This document shows, piece by piece, positions 39,820-47,115 of a stretch of 64,000 bases of DNA (its first letter is position 1; each line of letters starts with the position of its first letter). Source of the DNA: a virus. Under the pieces are notes generated by a model. That model worked only from the letters and a program-made list of their open reading frames with translations, did not search any database and had not been told where the DNA came from. The position numbers and the translations under genes were made by a program. The stretch is from positions 62,001-126,000 of the IMG/VR virus record IMGVR_UViG_3300035490_000050; one strand, written 5' to 3'.

Positions 39820-39897
39820 GGCGGTCTAGCTCACATTGAGAAGAGCGCAGTCCTGATAAGACTGAGGCACCCAGTTCAATTCTGGGGACCGCCACCA
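39820..39897 (+). tRNA. tRNA-Ile (GAT)
   Basis: Acceptor GGCGGTC/GACCGCC, loop CTGATAA, CCA encoded. Confidence 0.9.
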
Positions 39898-39903
39898 TAG
39901 TTT

Positions 39904-39979
39904 GCGGGAGTAACTCAGCGGCTAGAGTGTCAGCCTTCCAAGCTGTTCGTCGAGGGTTCGAGTCCCTTCTCCCGCTCCA
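39904..39979 (+). tRNA. tRNA-Gly (TCC)
   Basis: Acceptor GCGGGAG/CTCCCGC, loop CTTCCAA, CCA encoded. Last tRNA of the region. Confidence 0.9.
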
Positions 39980-39982
39980 TGC

Positions 39983-40011
39983 TTGACATCAATTCCTATG
40001 CTCTGTACTCT
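39983..40011 (+). promoter_or_regulatory. Promoter TTGACA-N17-TACTCT
   Basis: -35 at 39983-39988, -10 at 40006-40011. It opens the small RNA that follows. Confidence 0.55.
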
Positions 40012-40017
40012 ATTCCT

Positions 40018-40133
40018 AGTGCGAAGTGATCTCCATCGCCTAGCGCCCATTGACTAGCCTACTCCCATAGGCTTCTCTCCCTAAAGCGGGCCGGTCAACC
40101 TTCCCGGTAAACGGCCCGCTGCTCTCACTTATC
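40018..40133 (+). ncRNA. Candidate small RNA, about 115 nt
   Basis: Closing pair AAGTGA/TCACTT (about 40024 with 40125-40130), hairpin GCCTA/TAGGC and hairpin AGCGGGCC/GGCCCGCT (about 40075-40112). No ribosome site or frame. Its 3' part, from about 40099, is repeated at 40431-40458 between two genes. It is antisense to the end of the gene at 40125. Confidence 0.4.
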
Positions 40134-40421
40134 AAATCTCACTCTCGCATCAAGATATGCCTCAATAAACTTCCAACTCTTTTTCTTACAGTACACGCCT
40201 CGATTGTTCTCAACACTTATGAGTACGATACCCTCTTTCAAAACAACAAAGAACCACCAGCATCCAGAACTCCAAGCCTCAGACCTCGCCTTTTTCATTT
40301 CCTCGCTTACCGCTTCACAGTAAACCATATCCTCATCGGTAACAGGTTCATCTGAAAGCTCCTGATCGTTGTAGAGGACGAAACTCTTGCCGCTCGTCTC
40401 GGCCACGAATACGTCGCTCAT
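40125..40421 (-). CDS. Hypothetical protein
   Basis: 98 residues from MSDVFVAETSGKSFVLYND, with GGGAAGGG in front. Beta-rich; no motif recognised. Last gene of the long minus-strand operon. Confidence 0.55.
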   Translation of the reverse strand: MSDVFVAETSGKSFVLYNDQELSDEPVTDEDMVYCEAVSEEMKKARSEAWSSGCWWFFVVLKEGIVLISVENNRGVYCKKKSWKFIEAYLDARVRFDK

Positions 40422-40430
40422 GGTTTTACC

Positions 40431-40458
40431 CTTCCCGGTAAACGGCCCACTGCTCTCA
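40431..40458 (+). repeat. Partial copy of the small RNA 3' hairpin
   Basis: CTTCCCGGTAAACGGCCC then ACTGCTCTCA repeats the sequence near 40099-40126 with one difference (A for G). Confidence 0.55.
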
Positions 40459-40704
40459 AGCATAAAGCAAATCTTCTGTCATCTCTCTAGTCTTCTTTAT
40501 GATTTCCTCTGCCTGATCCTTAGCGGATTCAGGAGTTTCGTAGACAGGTCCACTTTCGAGTAGCACTCGCGGCCTCGAACATCCTGACGGCGTTTTGTCG
40601 TCGAATACTACTGCAAGGCCATACTTCCCACCTATGGGACCATAAGAATCTCCATAGATTAGATTGTCTGGGTTGCGGATTATAAGAGCGGTCAGACGTG
40701 TCAT
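40456..40704 (-). CDS. Hypothetical protein
   Basis: 82 residues from MTRLTALIIRNPDNLIYGDS; the ATG overlaps the upstream stop. C-terminal charged helix. No motif recognised. Confidence 0.55.
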   Translation of the reverse strand: MTRLTALIIRNPDNLIYGDSYGPIGGKYGLAVVFDDKTPSGCSRPRVLLESGPVYETPESAKDQAEEIIKKTREMTEDLLYA

Positions 40705-40985
40705 TGAGCCTCCAGAAGTTTCCTGTATTTCTTTTCTTCCTCTGCGCCGTGGATTACCCGAATCGTTTTCATGCAATCCTCGTATCGACCAGGAGTTCCT
40801 TCCCATGTTTTGTCATCGTCTGCGCGTTGAACTTTCTCTTCCGATCCCTTCGGTCCAAGATCGTATTCGTCCACACAATACTTGACCGCTTCTTCTCTTG
40901 TGGCGTTGTACATAACGAAATGGTCTACGGGGTCGGAGAAAGCTGCATACTTACCGTTGGGGGTCTTGACTATCCTGTGGGCCAT
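40701..40985 (-). CDS. Hypothetical protein
   Basis: 94 residues, starting MAHRIVKTPNGKYAAFSDPV. A small beta-then-helix protein; no motif recognised. Its start overlaps the last base of the RNA ligase gene. Confidence 0.55.
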   Translation of the reverse strand: MAHRIVKTPNGKYAAFSDPVDHFVMYNATREEAVKYCVDEYDLGPKGSEEKVQRADDDKTWEGTPGRYEDCMKTIRVIHGAEEEKKYRKLLEAQ

Positions 40986-41953
40986 TACGACTTCTCCATA
41001 TAACTGTTGCCCACGAGCTTCAAGTGGACCCGTCCAAGGTGTTCATGTATGCGCTCAGGTAAAGGCCGTACTACGATTCCTTCGCGGATATGGTTTGCGC
41101 CAGGAATTAGGCTAGGACCGTCAGATAACTTTACAAGCATATTAAAGTCGAACGGACCACCAAAGACGACAGGAACTCGCTTCTCTTCGGATAAATGAGC
41201 GGTCCAGTCATCGTATTCTCTCCATTCCCCGTTATGAAGCACATCGAAAGCGCGGAAGAAAACATCGTTGGGTTTAGCTCCGTACTTGAGGCTCTGCACG
41301 TTTCCGAAGACTTCCCCATAGAGAATATCGCTAGGAAACTTACGGCAGAATTCCTCAATCCACGGATGCTTTTCTAGCGCTCTCCACCATAGATTCCCCT
41401 CGTTCTTTGCCTTCCACTCGCCACGGCTACCGCAGTACATCCGGTTCTCTTCTGGCGCATAGACGAACCTGCTATTGGCTCCGTGAATCTTCTCGGTCGC
41501 AACGACCGGCTCCCCTTCCACGAATAGACTCTTGTAGCGGTACATTGACTCTACGTCGTACTTTGGAGCGTAAAGGCCGATAGGACCACCTTCCACTTCA
41601 CCGCAGCGCTCTCCGGGGATTGGAGGCTCGTAGTGAGTTACTCCGTAGTATTCAGCAACGTCATCCCCTTCCTGTGCGCCTTCGGGCGCTGGCATAAGCA
41701 GCCCCATAGAAACTACGCCGCGCAACTTCTTGACCTTGATGCGCTCGTGCCCTACCAGAAAATCGAACTCAGGACGTGTCGAGTCCACAACAGAATCAGG
41801 TTGAATGTAAGCAGCCAATTGGCCGTCAACAAATGATCCTTTGAGGACGCAGCAAGTGAATCCGAATATACGGGCAACGTCAAGCCTTTCCGCGTTGCCG
41901 TGGGGTTCAATTTTCACTCGCACAACTTCTACCTTATGCGTCTGCTCTGCCAT
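40985..41953 (-). CDS. RNA ligase, Rnl5/DraRnl type
   Basis: 322 residues. The N-terminal 110 residues form an OB-like domain (AYIQPDSVVD...FLVGHERIKVKKLRG). The nucleotidyltransferase domain follows: motif I EKIHGAN with Lys155 as the AMP-accepting residue, motif III ILYGEVFG, motif IV EGIVVRP, motif V HLKLVGNSY. An N-terminal OB domain plus adenylyltransferase is the layout of the Deinococcus radiodurans RNA ligase. It seals 3'-OH/5'-phosphate RNA nicks with ATP. With the tRNA set and the Ro60-like protein it suggests tRNA or RNA repair during infection. Confidence 0.85.
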   Translation of the reverse strand: MAEQTHKVEVVRVKIEPHGNAERLDVARIFGFTCCVLKGSFVDGQLAAYIQPDSVVDSTRPEFDFLVGHERIKVKKLRGVVSMGLLMPAPEGAQEGDDVAEYYGVTHYEPPIPGERCGEVEGGPIGLYAPKYDVESMYRYKSLFVEGEPVVATEKIHGANSRFVYAPEENRMYCGSRGEWKAKNEGNLWWRALEKHPWIEEFCRKFPSDILYGEVFGNVQSLKYGAKPNDVFFRAFDVLHNGEWREYDDWTAHLSEEKRVPVVFGGPFDFNMLVKLSDGPSLIPGANHIREGIVVRPLPERIHEHLGRVHLKLVGNSYMEKS

Positions 41954-42314
41954 TTTCCTCTCCCTTCAATCCTTCCACTCCATCTTTAAGTCCACGCCTA
42001 TATGCTTCTTCTATACGGTCGTTTATATCTTCAGTATCCACAGAGATATGATCTGGGTAATACCAAACAGAAATTCTTAAATCTCGTATTCTCTTTGTTC
42101 CTTCCGGATCAAAGTGCCCAGGACTCAGCTCCCCATTTGTACTGCGATGCACTTTCCCTCCTACTTTCTCCATATTCACTCCACACTCAGAACAAAATAT
42201 CTTATGCCATTCAGGTACTATCCTGTTCTTGTCGGATAACCATTTAGGAATTTTCAATGTCTTAGCCGTGTCTCCCAACGTCACATTAGATGTCGAAATA
42301 TTATTGTCGATCAT
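41934..42314 (-). CDS. Hypothetical protein
   Basis: 126 residues. A central CSECGVNMEKVGG could be half of a zinc knuckle; the C-terminal part is acidic and helical (DINDRIEEAYRRGLKDG). Overlaps neighbours at both ends. Confidence 0.55.
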   Translation of the reverse strand: MIDNNISTSNVTLGDTAKTLKIPKWLSDKNRIVPEWHKIFCSECGVNMEKVGGKVHRSTNGELSPGHFDPEGTKRIRDLRISVWYYPDHISVDTEDINDRIEEAYRRGLKDGVEGLKGEENGRADA

Positions 42315-42484
42315 ACTTCTCCCTTCAACAGCTTGGCATTGCGCTTCCTGGCCTCTCTACGTGCTTGCAGGGATGCGTTAGCGCAGGTTCGGCATTCAAG
42401 TATCTTCTTGCCGTCTCGGATGCGTGTGATGAGGTTCTTGCCGCTTTTCCGGTGGCCTCGTTTGCAAAATAATGATGACTTCTT
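42311..42484 (-). repeat. Direct repeat, copy 1 (copy 2 at about 43512-43686)
   Basis: About 170 bp nearly identical at DNA level to 43512-43686, differing at a few bases near the gene's 3' end. The pair flanks the Ntn-hydrolase gene. Confidence 0.7.
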
Positions 42485-42496
42485 TACCTCCTCCAA
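42311..42496 (-). CDS. Small zinc protein, copy 1 of a duplicated gene
   Basis: 61 residues; FCKRGHRKSGKNL and ECRTCANAS give a CxxxH...CxxC zinc site. From residue 5 on it is identical to the protein at 43510-43698. The same zinc unit ends the HNH endonuclease at 16688. It may be a cut-out DNA-binding module of homing endonucleases. Confidence 0.65.
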   Translation of the reverse strand: MEEVKKSSLFCKRGHRKSGKNLITRIRDGKKILECRTCANASLQARREARKRNAKLLKGEV

Positions 42497-43311
42497 ATTC
42501 CGGCGGGAACTTTCATAGTTTCAGGAAATTCTTTTGGCCCCAGGAGATTATACTGATCCTTGAAGAAGTTCTTTCCCTTTTGCCTTAGCCCTCTCGCAAC
42601 TATCCTGCCATTCTTAGTAGTGGACAAGACAGAGAACGCGTGTTGTCTGCCAACGCCGGGGGCGCTTGCCTTGTGTGCAAATCTCATTGCCTCAAATACG
42701 TTGTAGACCGTTTGGTGCAGGGGCAAATCCTCGTTTTGCCCCCTAAAACACAGCATCGAATTCGCTACTACGCTTCCGGTCCCGATTGTTAAGAAGTTCT
42801 CGTCGGGAATTATCAATCGCTCTTCCGGCATCGTTGAAAAATCGCCACTGACTTGGAACATAAGTGGTATGCCTGCGGCGAAAGAACAGAGGATCAGACT
42901 ACAATCGGCCTTGATTTTCCCGATATTCTTCCAGACTGTGCTCCATACCGAAGGATCAACTTTGTCCTTGTTATCCCGGAAATAATCAAACGTAAGGTTT
43001 GTATGCGCTCTGACATATTCCTTAGTGAACTTTTCCTTATGGGCCAGTAGAGCTTCCATGATCCGATCTCTGGCATTCTCTTCTGTGATTCCCTTGCGAT
43101 TAAAGCTAGTTCGGAAGGTAGCAATCATATCCAAAGCATCGGACGTAGTTCCCGCTATGAGAGTGGGCCATGCATTGGTCCAAAGCCAATAGAGCTTGTT
43201 TTGGATTTCTGCTCCGGTGTATTCACCAAGTTCGGTTTTCCAATCTGAGGCGAGCACGATACAGCGGTTATTGTGTTCGTCCATGCAAGTAGCGGCAATG
43301 CAAAGAGTCAT
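42484..43311 (-). CDS. Proteasome-like Ntn-hydrolase
   Basis: 275 residues from MTLCIAATCMDE, with TTGGAGGCAGAG in front; an upstream ATG at 43362 gives a 17-residue extension and is less likely. Removing Met would expose Thr1, the nucleophile of proteasome beta-type Ntn hydrolases. IVLASDWKTE corresponds to the region with the conserved Asp, and EIQNKLYWL to the Lys33 region. A central IAGTTSDALDMI and LTIGTGSVVANSML fit the fold. Phage members of this superfamily are known, but the substrate is unknown. Confidence 0.65.
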   Translation of the reverse strand: MTLCIAATCMDEHNNRCIVLASDWKTELGEYTGAEIQNKLYWLWTNAWPTLIAGTTSDALDMIATFRTSFNRKGITEENARDRIMEALLAHKEKFTKEYVRAHTNLTFDYFRDNKDKVDPSVWSTVWKNIGKIKADCSLILCSFAAGIPLMFQVSGDFSTMPEERLIIPDENFLTIGTGSVVANSMLCFRGQNEDLPLHQTVYNVFEAMRFAHKASAPGVGRQHAFSVLSTTKNGRIVARGLRQKGKNFFKDQYNLLGPKEFPETMKVPAGIWRR

Positions 43312-43351
43312 TCTCTGCCTCCAAGGTTGTTCTTTGATGCGAACCTGCTCA

Positions 43352-43513
43352 TTAGGCATCATTGGACACCCCCTCCGAACCCTTTGTCAAGTAGATAATC
43401 TTGATGCTTTGCATGTCGAGTGGGAACATTCTTCCTTCCGCGTCGCGGCATTTTGGACAGCATCCGTTGACTAGCTTTAGATCGTGCTCTTCGCAATAGG
43501 ATTCGTATTTCAT
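43352..43513 (-). CDS. Small zinc-ribbon protein
   Basis: 53 residues starting MKYESYCEEHDLKLVNGCCP; C..H....CCPKC is a compact zinc site. ATGA overlap with the upstream gene and an overlap with the alternative start of the Ntn-hydrolase support it. Confidence 0.6.
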   Translation of the reverse strand: MKYESYCEEHDLKLVNGCCPKCRDAEGRMFPLDMQSIKIIYLTKGSEGVSNDA

Positions 43514-43698
43514 ACCTCTCCCTTCAAAAGTTTCGCGTTGCGCTTCCTAGCCTCTCGCCGTGCTTGCAGGGATGCGTTAGCGCAGGTTCGGCATTCAAGT
43601 ATCTTCTTGCCGTCTCGGATGCGTGTGATGAGGTTCTTGCCGCTTTTCCGGTGGCCTCGTTTGCAAAATAATGATGACTTCTTTGGTTTCCTAAGCAT
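43510..43698 (-). CDS. Small zinc protein, copy 2 of a duplicated gene
   Basis: 62 residues, MLRKPKKSSLFCKRGHRKSG onward identical to copy 1 at 42311 except the first residues. Leaderless: -10 CAGAAT at 43705-43710 ends 6 nt before the ATG. Confidence 0.65.
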   Translation of the reverse strand: MLRKPKKSSLFCKRGHRKSGKNLITRIRDGKKILECRTCANASLQARREARKRNAKLLKGEV

Positions 43699-43704
43699 GG
43701 AATA

Positions 43705-43733
43705 ATTCTGCGCCTTGTCTGGAAAGTTGTCAA
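43705..43733 (-). promoter_or_regulatory. Promoter TTGACA-N17-CAGAAT, leaderless
   Basis: -35 at 43728-43733, -10 at 43705-43710; ATG at 43698. Confidence 0.6.
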
Positions 43734-43751
43734 GCGGAAAAGTGCAGGAAT

Positions 43752-43973
43752 TTACGCGGCGATCTCGTCAAAGTCGAAGCCGAGTTGGGATACACGGAAG
43801 CCTTCGTCAAGGATGAGCATATCGGGATCGTGGCGAGTAGGATGACCAAGGTCGAGATCGTACCACTCGACTATTGCCTTGCCGGAGCGGTCAAAGCCGA
43901 TAACGCACCCAGGATCGCCAGCTACCGCAATCTTTAGGTACACTCTATCGCCGAGATTGATCCTTGCGTCCAT
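43752..43973 (-). CDS. Small hypothetical protein
   Basis: 73 residues from MDARINLGDRVYLKIAVAGD. The start follows from the promoter: -10 CATACT ends 7 nt before it, so an upstream in-frame ATG would not be transcribed. SH3-like beta pattern (GDRVYLK, GCVIGFDRSGKAIVEWYDLD). Function unknown. Confidence 0.6.
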   Translation of the reverse strand: MDARINLGDRVYLKIAVAGDPGCVIGFDRSGKAIVEWYDLDLGHPTRHDPDMLILDEGFRVSQLGFDFDEIAA

Positions 43974-43980
43974 TGCAAGC

Positions 43981-44009
43981 AGTATGCAAGGATTTTTTGT
44001 AAATGTCAA
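43981..44009 (-). promoter_or_regulatory. Promoter TTGACA-N17-CATACT, leaderless
   Basis: -35 at 44004-44009, -10 at 43981-43986; ATG at 43973. Confidence 0.6.
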
Positions 44010-44046
44010 GCATTTTAACGAAATGCTTACAGAAAAGTAAGGATTC

Positions 44047-44223
44047 TTACTGCTTGCATCCGCATTCCCGGCAGACTTTCAGGTGTTCTCGCCGCCTCTG
44101 TAGGAGCATCTGAGCGGTTCTTTCCCATTCCTCAGCGCACTGGGTGCCTTCGTTGCATGACTTGGCGATGCGGCGACAGGTGATTTCCTCTAGTTCGAGG
44201 TATTGGCAGTGATTACACTTCAT
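44047..44223 (-). CDS. Small Cys-rich protein
   Basis: 58 residues from MKCNHCQYLELEEITCRRIA; CNHC, two single Cys and a final CRECGC suggest zinc binding. ATGA overlap with the upstream gene. Confidence 0.55.
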   Translation of the reverse strand: MKCNHCQYLELEEITCRRIAKSCNEGTQCAEEWERTAQMLLQRRREHLKVCRECGCKQ

Positions 44224-44603
44224 GCTGGCCTCTTGCAACCATTCCATCCCATCCTGGACTCGTGATCTTGCCACGATGAGACAGGCGAGTGGCAGTTCAT
44301 GCAGTATTCCAGCGGCGGATAGCTGATGTGCTTTACTCGTGCCTCTCTGACCGCTAGAGGCTTGTGATAGGGGTCAACAGGCTTTGGCTTCTCCTTGCGC
44401 TCTGGGGGCGTCCTGGAGGCCGCAGGACGCGGTTTAGGCGGTGTACTGACCCAGCTTGTCAGTCCTAGTTTCTTGATTTGTTTCCTAACGCCTTCGGTAG
44501 AGCGTCCGATCTGGGTGCTGATGTACGGCGCAGAGAAGTGACCGGCGAGTTCCTTGAGTTGGTTGAGTTCAAAGTCAGACCACGGACTAAACTGATTTCC
44601 CAT
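44220..44603 (-). CDS. SANT/GcrA-like HTH protein
   Basis: 127 residues. WSDFELNQLKELAGHFSAPY then ISTQIGRSTEGVRKQIKKLG is a three-helix DNA-binding unit of the SANT/Myb or GcrA type (residues 8-50). A Pro/Lys-rich linker follows, then a Cys/His end (CMNCHSPVSSW...CKR). Probably a transcription regulator. Confidence 0.6.
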   Translation of the reverse strand: MGNQFSPWSDFELNQLKELAGHFSAPYISTQIGRSTEGVRKQIKKLGLTSWVSTPPKPRPAASRTPPERKEKPKPVDPYHKPLAVREARVKHISYPPLEYCMNCHSPVSSWQDHESRMGWNGCKRPA

Positions 44604-44605
44604 GA

Positions 44606-44809
44606 CTAAAATAATCCCTTCGATTCCTTTGTGTCTGTATTTCCTGTCGGATTATGACAATCCTTGTGTCTAATTCTACCATCACTTCCGATCTGCCACT
44701 TATGCCTTTTGCGAATTGGCATACCGCATAGAGAACATATCCTTCGGTTCGCTGGCTGTACGCCAACGTGCATGGGGCGGCTGCAATATGGGCATAGATC
44801 GGGTGTCAT
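44606..44809 (-). CDS. Zinc-finger protein
   Basis: 67 residues from MTPDLCPYCSRPMHVGVQPA; CPYC and CSLCGMPIRKRHK give a Cys4 zinc site. ATGA overlap with the methyltransferase gene. Confidence 0.6.
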   Translation of the reverse strand: MTPDLCPYCSRPMHVGVQPANRRICSLCGMPIRKRHKWQIGSDGRIRHKDCHNPTGNTDTKESKGLF

Positions 44810-46530
44810 TTGAGCATATCCTCTACCATTTGAATCCTTTTTCCTATCCACGCCACGCAAGGAACAGCGAAGCCGTTTCCGATCATTCGGTATCGCGGTC
44901 CATCTGATGACTTCTCCGTAATCTTTGTCCAACCGTCAGGTATGCCTTGTAACCGCTCACACTCTGTAGGAGTAAGACGGCGTACTTGCATCCCAGTGGA
45001 TATGCCATGCACATCAGTTACGTTTAAGGTAAATGAGCAGTCTTCTTTGATTGTACTTCCTTGCGAATTCTGTGAAGTCTTCCCCCCACCCTGTAACGCA
45101 AAGGCAACAGCGGGAGGATGATCTTGCGCCAAACTATCCGTTACTTCTTCGGAATGAATTGGACCTTGAGCAGATGTTTGATTCGTCCTAAACGCAATCG
45201 TTGGCGCATCCGAACCTTTGGCGAGTGTATGACATGGATCGCCTACTTGCGGATTGGAACGGTTTGTTTTGCTGGTTACTTGTGTCGTGTCAAAGGCAAG
45301 GATTTGTGTGCAAGGATCGGTATTTGATGTCAGTGCATCGGATTTATCTCCTTGAGGATCAACCTGTCCAGCCGCATTTGTACGATAGGCAAGATAAGTG
45401 GTCTGATGTGTTCCTGTTTCCGCTGAGAGCGATCCTGAAACCTCTCCTTCATCGCCTATTACTCTAACTTCATCTCTTGAGTTTTGAGTGAAGGCGACTG
45501 GAATAACATATCCAGAGTCTACCCCTTGATTACTTTGGAAGTTCCCTGCGTCGTGCCCGTTTGGTCCTGTATTGCAAGCCATAGTGCCGACTATATACGG
45601 TTGCTCATGTGTGGCGTTAAGAGCCAAGGCTTGATCTTCCGCAAAAGCAGCGTTAACCTGTCCATCGGTTGCATAAATAGGCTTGGATGTTAGTATGTGA
45701 TGATCCCCTTTGAATGCTTCCTGATCGCCTAACCCCCACTTATCTCCGTAGTTTGCACAGAGACACGGAAATGTATCCTTACCGCTTCCAGTTGGGCCTA
45801 CAGGAACAAATGCCCCTGCTCCGTCATGGTTCTGCCATCCTCGTTCTCCGCTTCCTCCTCCCAGAGTTCCAGCGACTTCAATGAGTCCTCCTCCGTTTCC
45901 ATCAGAGGGATCGGGCCAGCCACGCTCTCCAGAGCCACCTTTAAGGCATCCGGCAACGCCTTTCCCCGCTTCTCTGCGCGGCGCAGGATACCCTGACAGG
46001 CTTTGGCGCTCAAATAGTACCGCTGCGGCACGACGCCAGTCTCCAAGATATCCGACAACGAAGACCCTACGCCTTCGCTGTGGAACTCCGCAGTATTGAG
46101 CGTCAAGAATTCTGTAAGCGAACCCATACCCGAATTGCCCCAAGATTCGGAGAAAGGTTCCAAACGCTCGTCCTCCGTCAACCGACAGCACACCGGGAAC
46201 GTTCTCCCAGACCAACCATCTGGGCCTGAGTCTCTCAGCAACCCTAGCGAACTCGATTGTGAGTTGACCACGATCTCCGTCCATTCCTGCTCTGAGACCG
46301 GCGACTGAGAAATCTTGACAAGGTGTTCCTCCGACCAAAAGGTCGATTGTTCCGACATCTTCAACTCCGATCTTTGTAAAATCTCCCAAGTTAGGTACGT
46401 CTGGAAATCTTGCTTTAAGCACAGCGCAAGCAGAGGAATCTATTTCGCATACAGCCGCACACTCCCATCCTAGAGAAGTAAATGCTAACTCCGCACCACC
46501 TAATCCTGAGCAAACCGAAAGGTATCTCAT
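44806..46530 (-). CDS. dcm: DNA (cytosine-5)-methyltransferase
   Basis: 574 residues, longer than usual. Motif I SVCSGLGGAELAF, motif IV GGTPCQDFS with catalytic Cys71, motif VI WENVPG, motif VIII QRRRRVFVVGY, motif IX RRLTPTECERLQGIPDGW, motif X MIGNGFAVPCV. Between VIII and IX lies a 300-residue Gly/Ser/Asn/Thr-rich stretch (residues about 195-510) holding the target-recognition region, with a repeated GGSGERGW. Probably protects phage DNA from host restriction. No matching restriction enzyme is nearby. Confidence 0.9.
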   Translation of the reverse strand: MRYLSVCSGLGGAELAFTSLGWECAAVCEIDSSACAVLKARFPDVPNLGDFTKIGVEDVGTIDLLVGGTPCQDFSVAGLRAGMDGDRGQLTIEFARVAERLRPRWLVWENVPGVLSVDGGRAFGTFLRILGQFGYGFAYRILDAQYCGVPQRRRRVFVVGYLGDWRRAAAVLFERQSLSGYPAPRREAGKGVAGCLKGGSGERGWPDPSDGNGGGLIEVAGTLGGGSGERGWQNHDGAGAFVPVGPTGSGKDTFPCLCANYGDKWGLGDQEAFKGDHHILTSKPIYATDGQVNAAFAEDQALALNATHEQPYIVGTMACNTGPNGHDAGNFQSNQGVDSGYVIPVAFTQNSRDEVRVIGDEGEVSGSLSAETGTHQTTYLAYRTNAAGQVDPQGDKSDALTSNTDPCTQILAFDTTQVTSKTNRSNPQVGDPCHTLAKGSDAPTIAFRTNQTSAQGPIHSEEVTDSLAQDHPPAVAFALQGGGKTSQNSQGSTIKEDCSFTLNVTDVHGISTGMQVRRLTPTECERLQGIPDGWTKITEKSSDGPRYRMIGNGFAVPCVAWIGKRIQMVEDMLK

Positions 46531-46913
46531 GCAACCCCATAAAATCCGTGAGTTCTACTTCCACGAGCAGCGTTGCAAGTGGCGTGTGCAGCCGCAATGT
46601 TTTCCTGGCGGTCGTCTATAGACCCGGCTCCCATGCCACGGACTCGGATATGGTCTACTGTAGAGTCTGCCCAGTTTAAGTGAAGGTGGCAAATAGAGCA
46701 CAGTTTCCCTTGTTTTTCCCATGCGATGCGCTTACGCTGCTGGTAAAGATCACGGCCTTCCTTGCAATTCTGATTGATTTTCGTTCTCCCATCTCGGAAG
46801 GTATGCTCAACTTCAATCTCTTTTTTCACTTCACATGGCCTCGGAATTGCTAGAGGTATCCTCTCAACAGGAGGCTTAGGTGGTTTACGCTTGATGTAGC
46901 CGCCACGCTTCAT
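46527..46913 (-). CDS. HNH endonuclease
   Basis: 128 residues from MKRGGYIKRKPPKPP. The C-terminal half CSICHLHLNWADSTVDHIRV then ENIAAAHATCNAARG is an HNH core with the DH pair and zinc-binding Cys residues. It overlaps the methyltransferase start by four bases. Confidence 0.8.
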   Translation of the reverse strand: MKRGGYIKRKPPKPPVERIPLAIPRPCEVKKEIEVEHTFRDGRTKINQNCKEGRDLYQQRKRIAWEKQGKLCSICHLHLNWADSTVDHIRVRGMGAGSIDDRQENIAAAHATCNAARGSRTHGFYGVA

Positions 46914-46914
46914 G

Positions 46915-47115
46915 TCACTCTCTCGGTTTCTTATCTCCATAAACGTAAGCCTGTGCCATCGCAACGGACTGAATAGCCGAATGGATAGATTGAAGAGCGT
47001 TTTCGTAGAAACATTTAGCGGAGATGTTATTGTGAATGAATTCTTCTCCATGTGCTTGCGCTGCTACTTGCGCGTGGGCGCGAAGGAGAAGACCTGTTAT
47101 GCTTTCATCGCTCAT
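46915..47115 (-). CDS. Small helical protein
   Basis: 66 residues from MSDESITGLLLRAHAQVAAQ. Almost entirely helical; no motif recognised. ATGA overlap upstream. Confidence 0.5.
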   Translation of the reverse strand: MSDESITGLLLRAHAQVAAQAHGEEFIHNNISAKCFYENALQSIHSAIQSVAMAQAYVYGDKKPRE

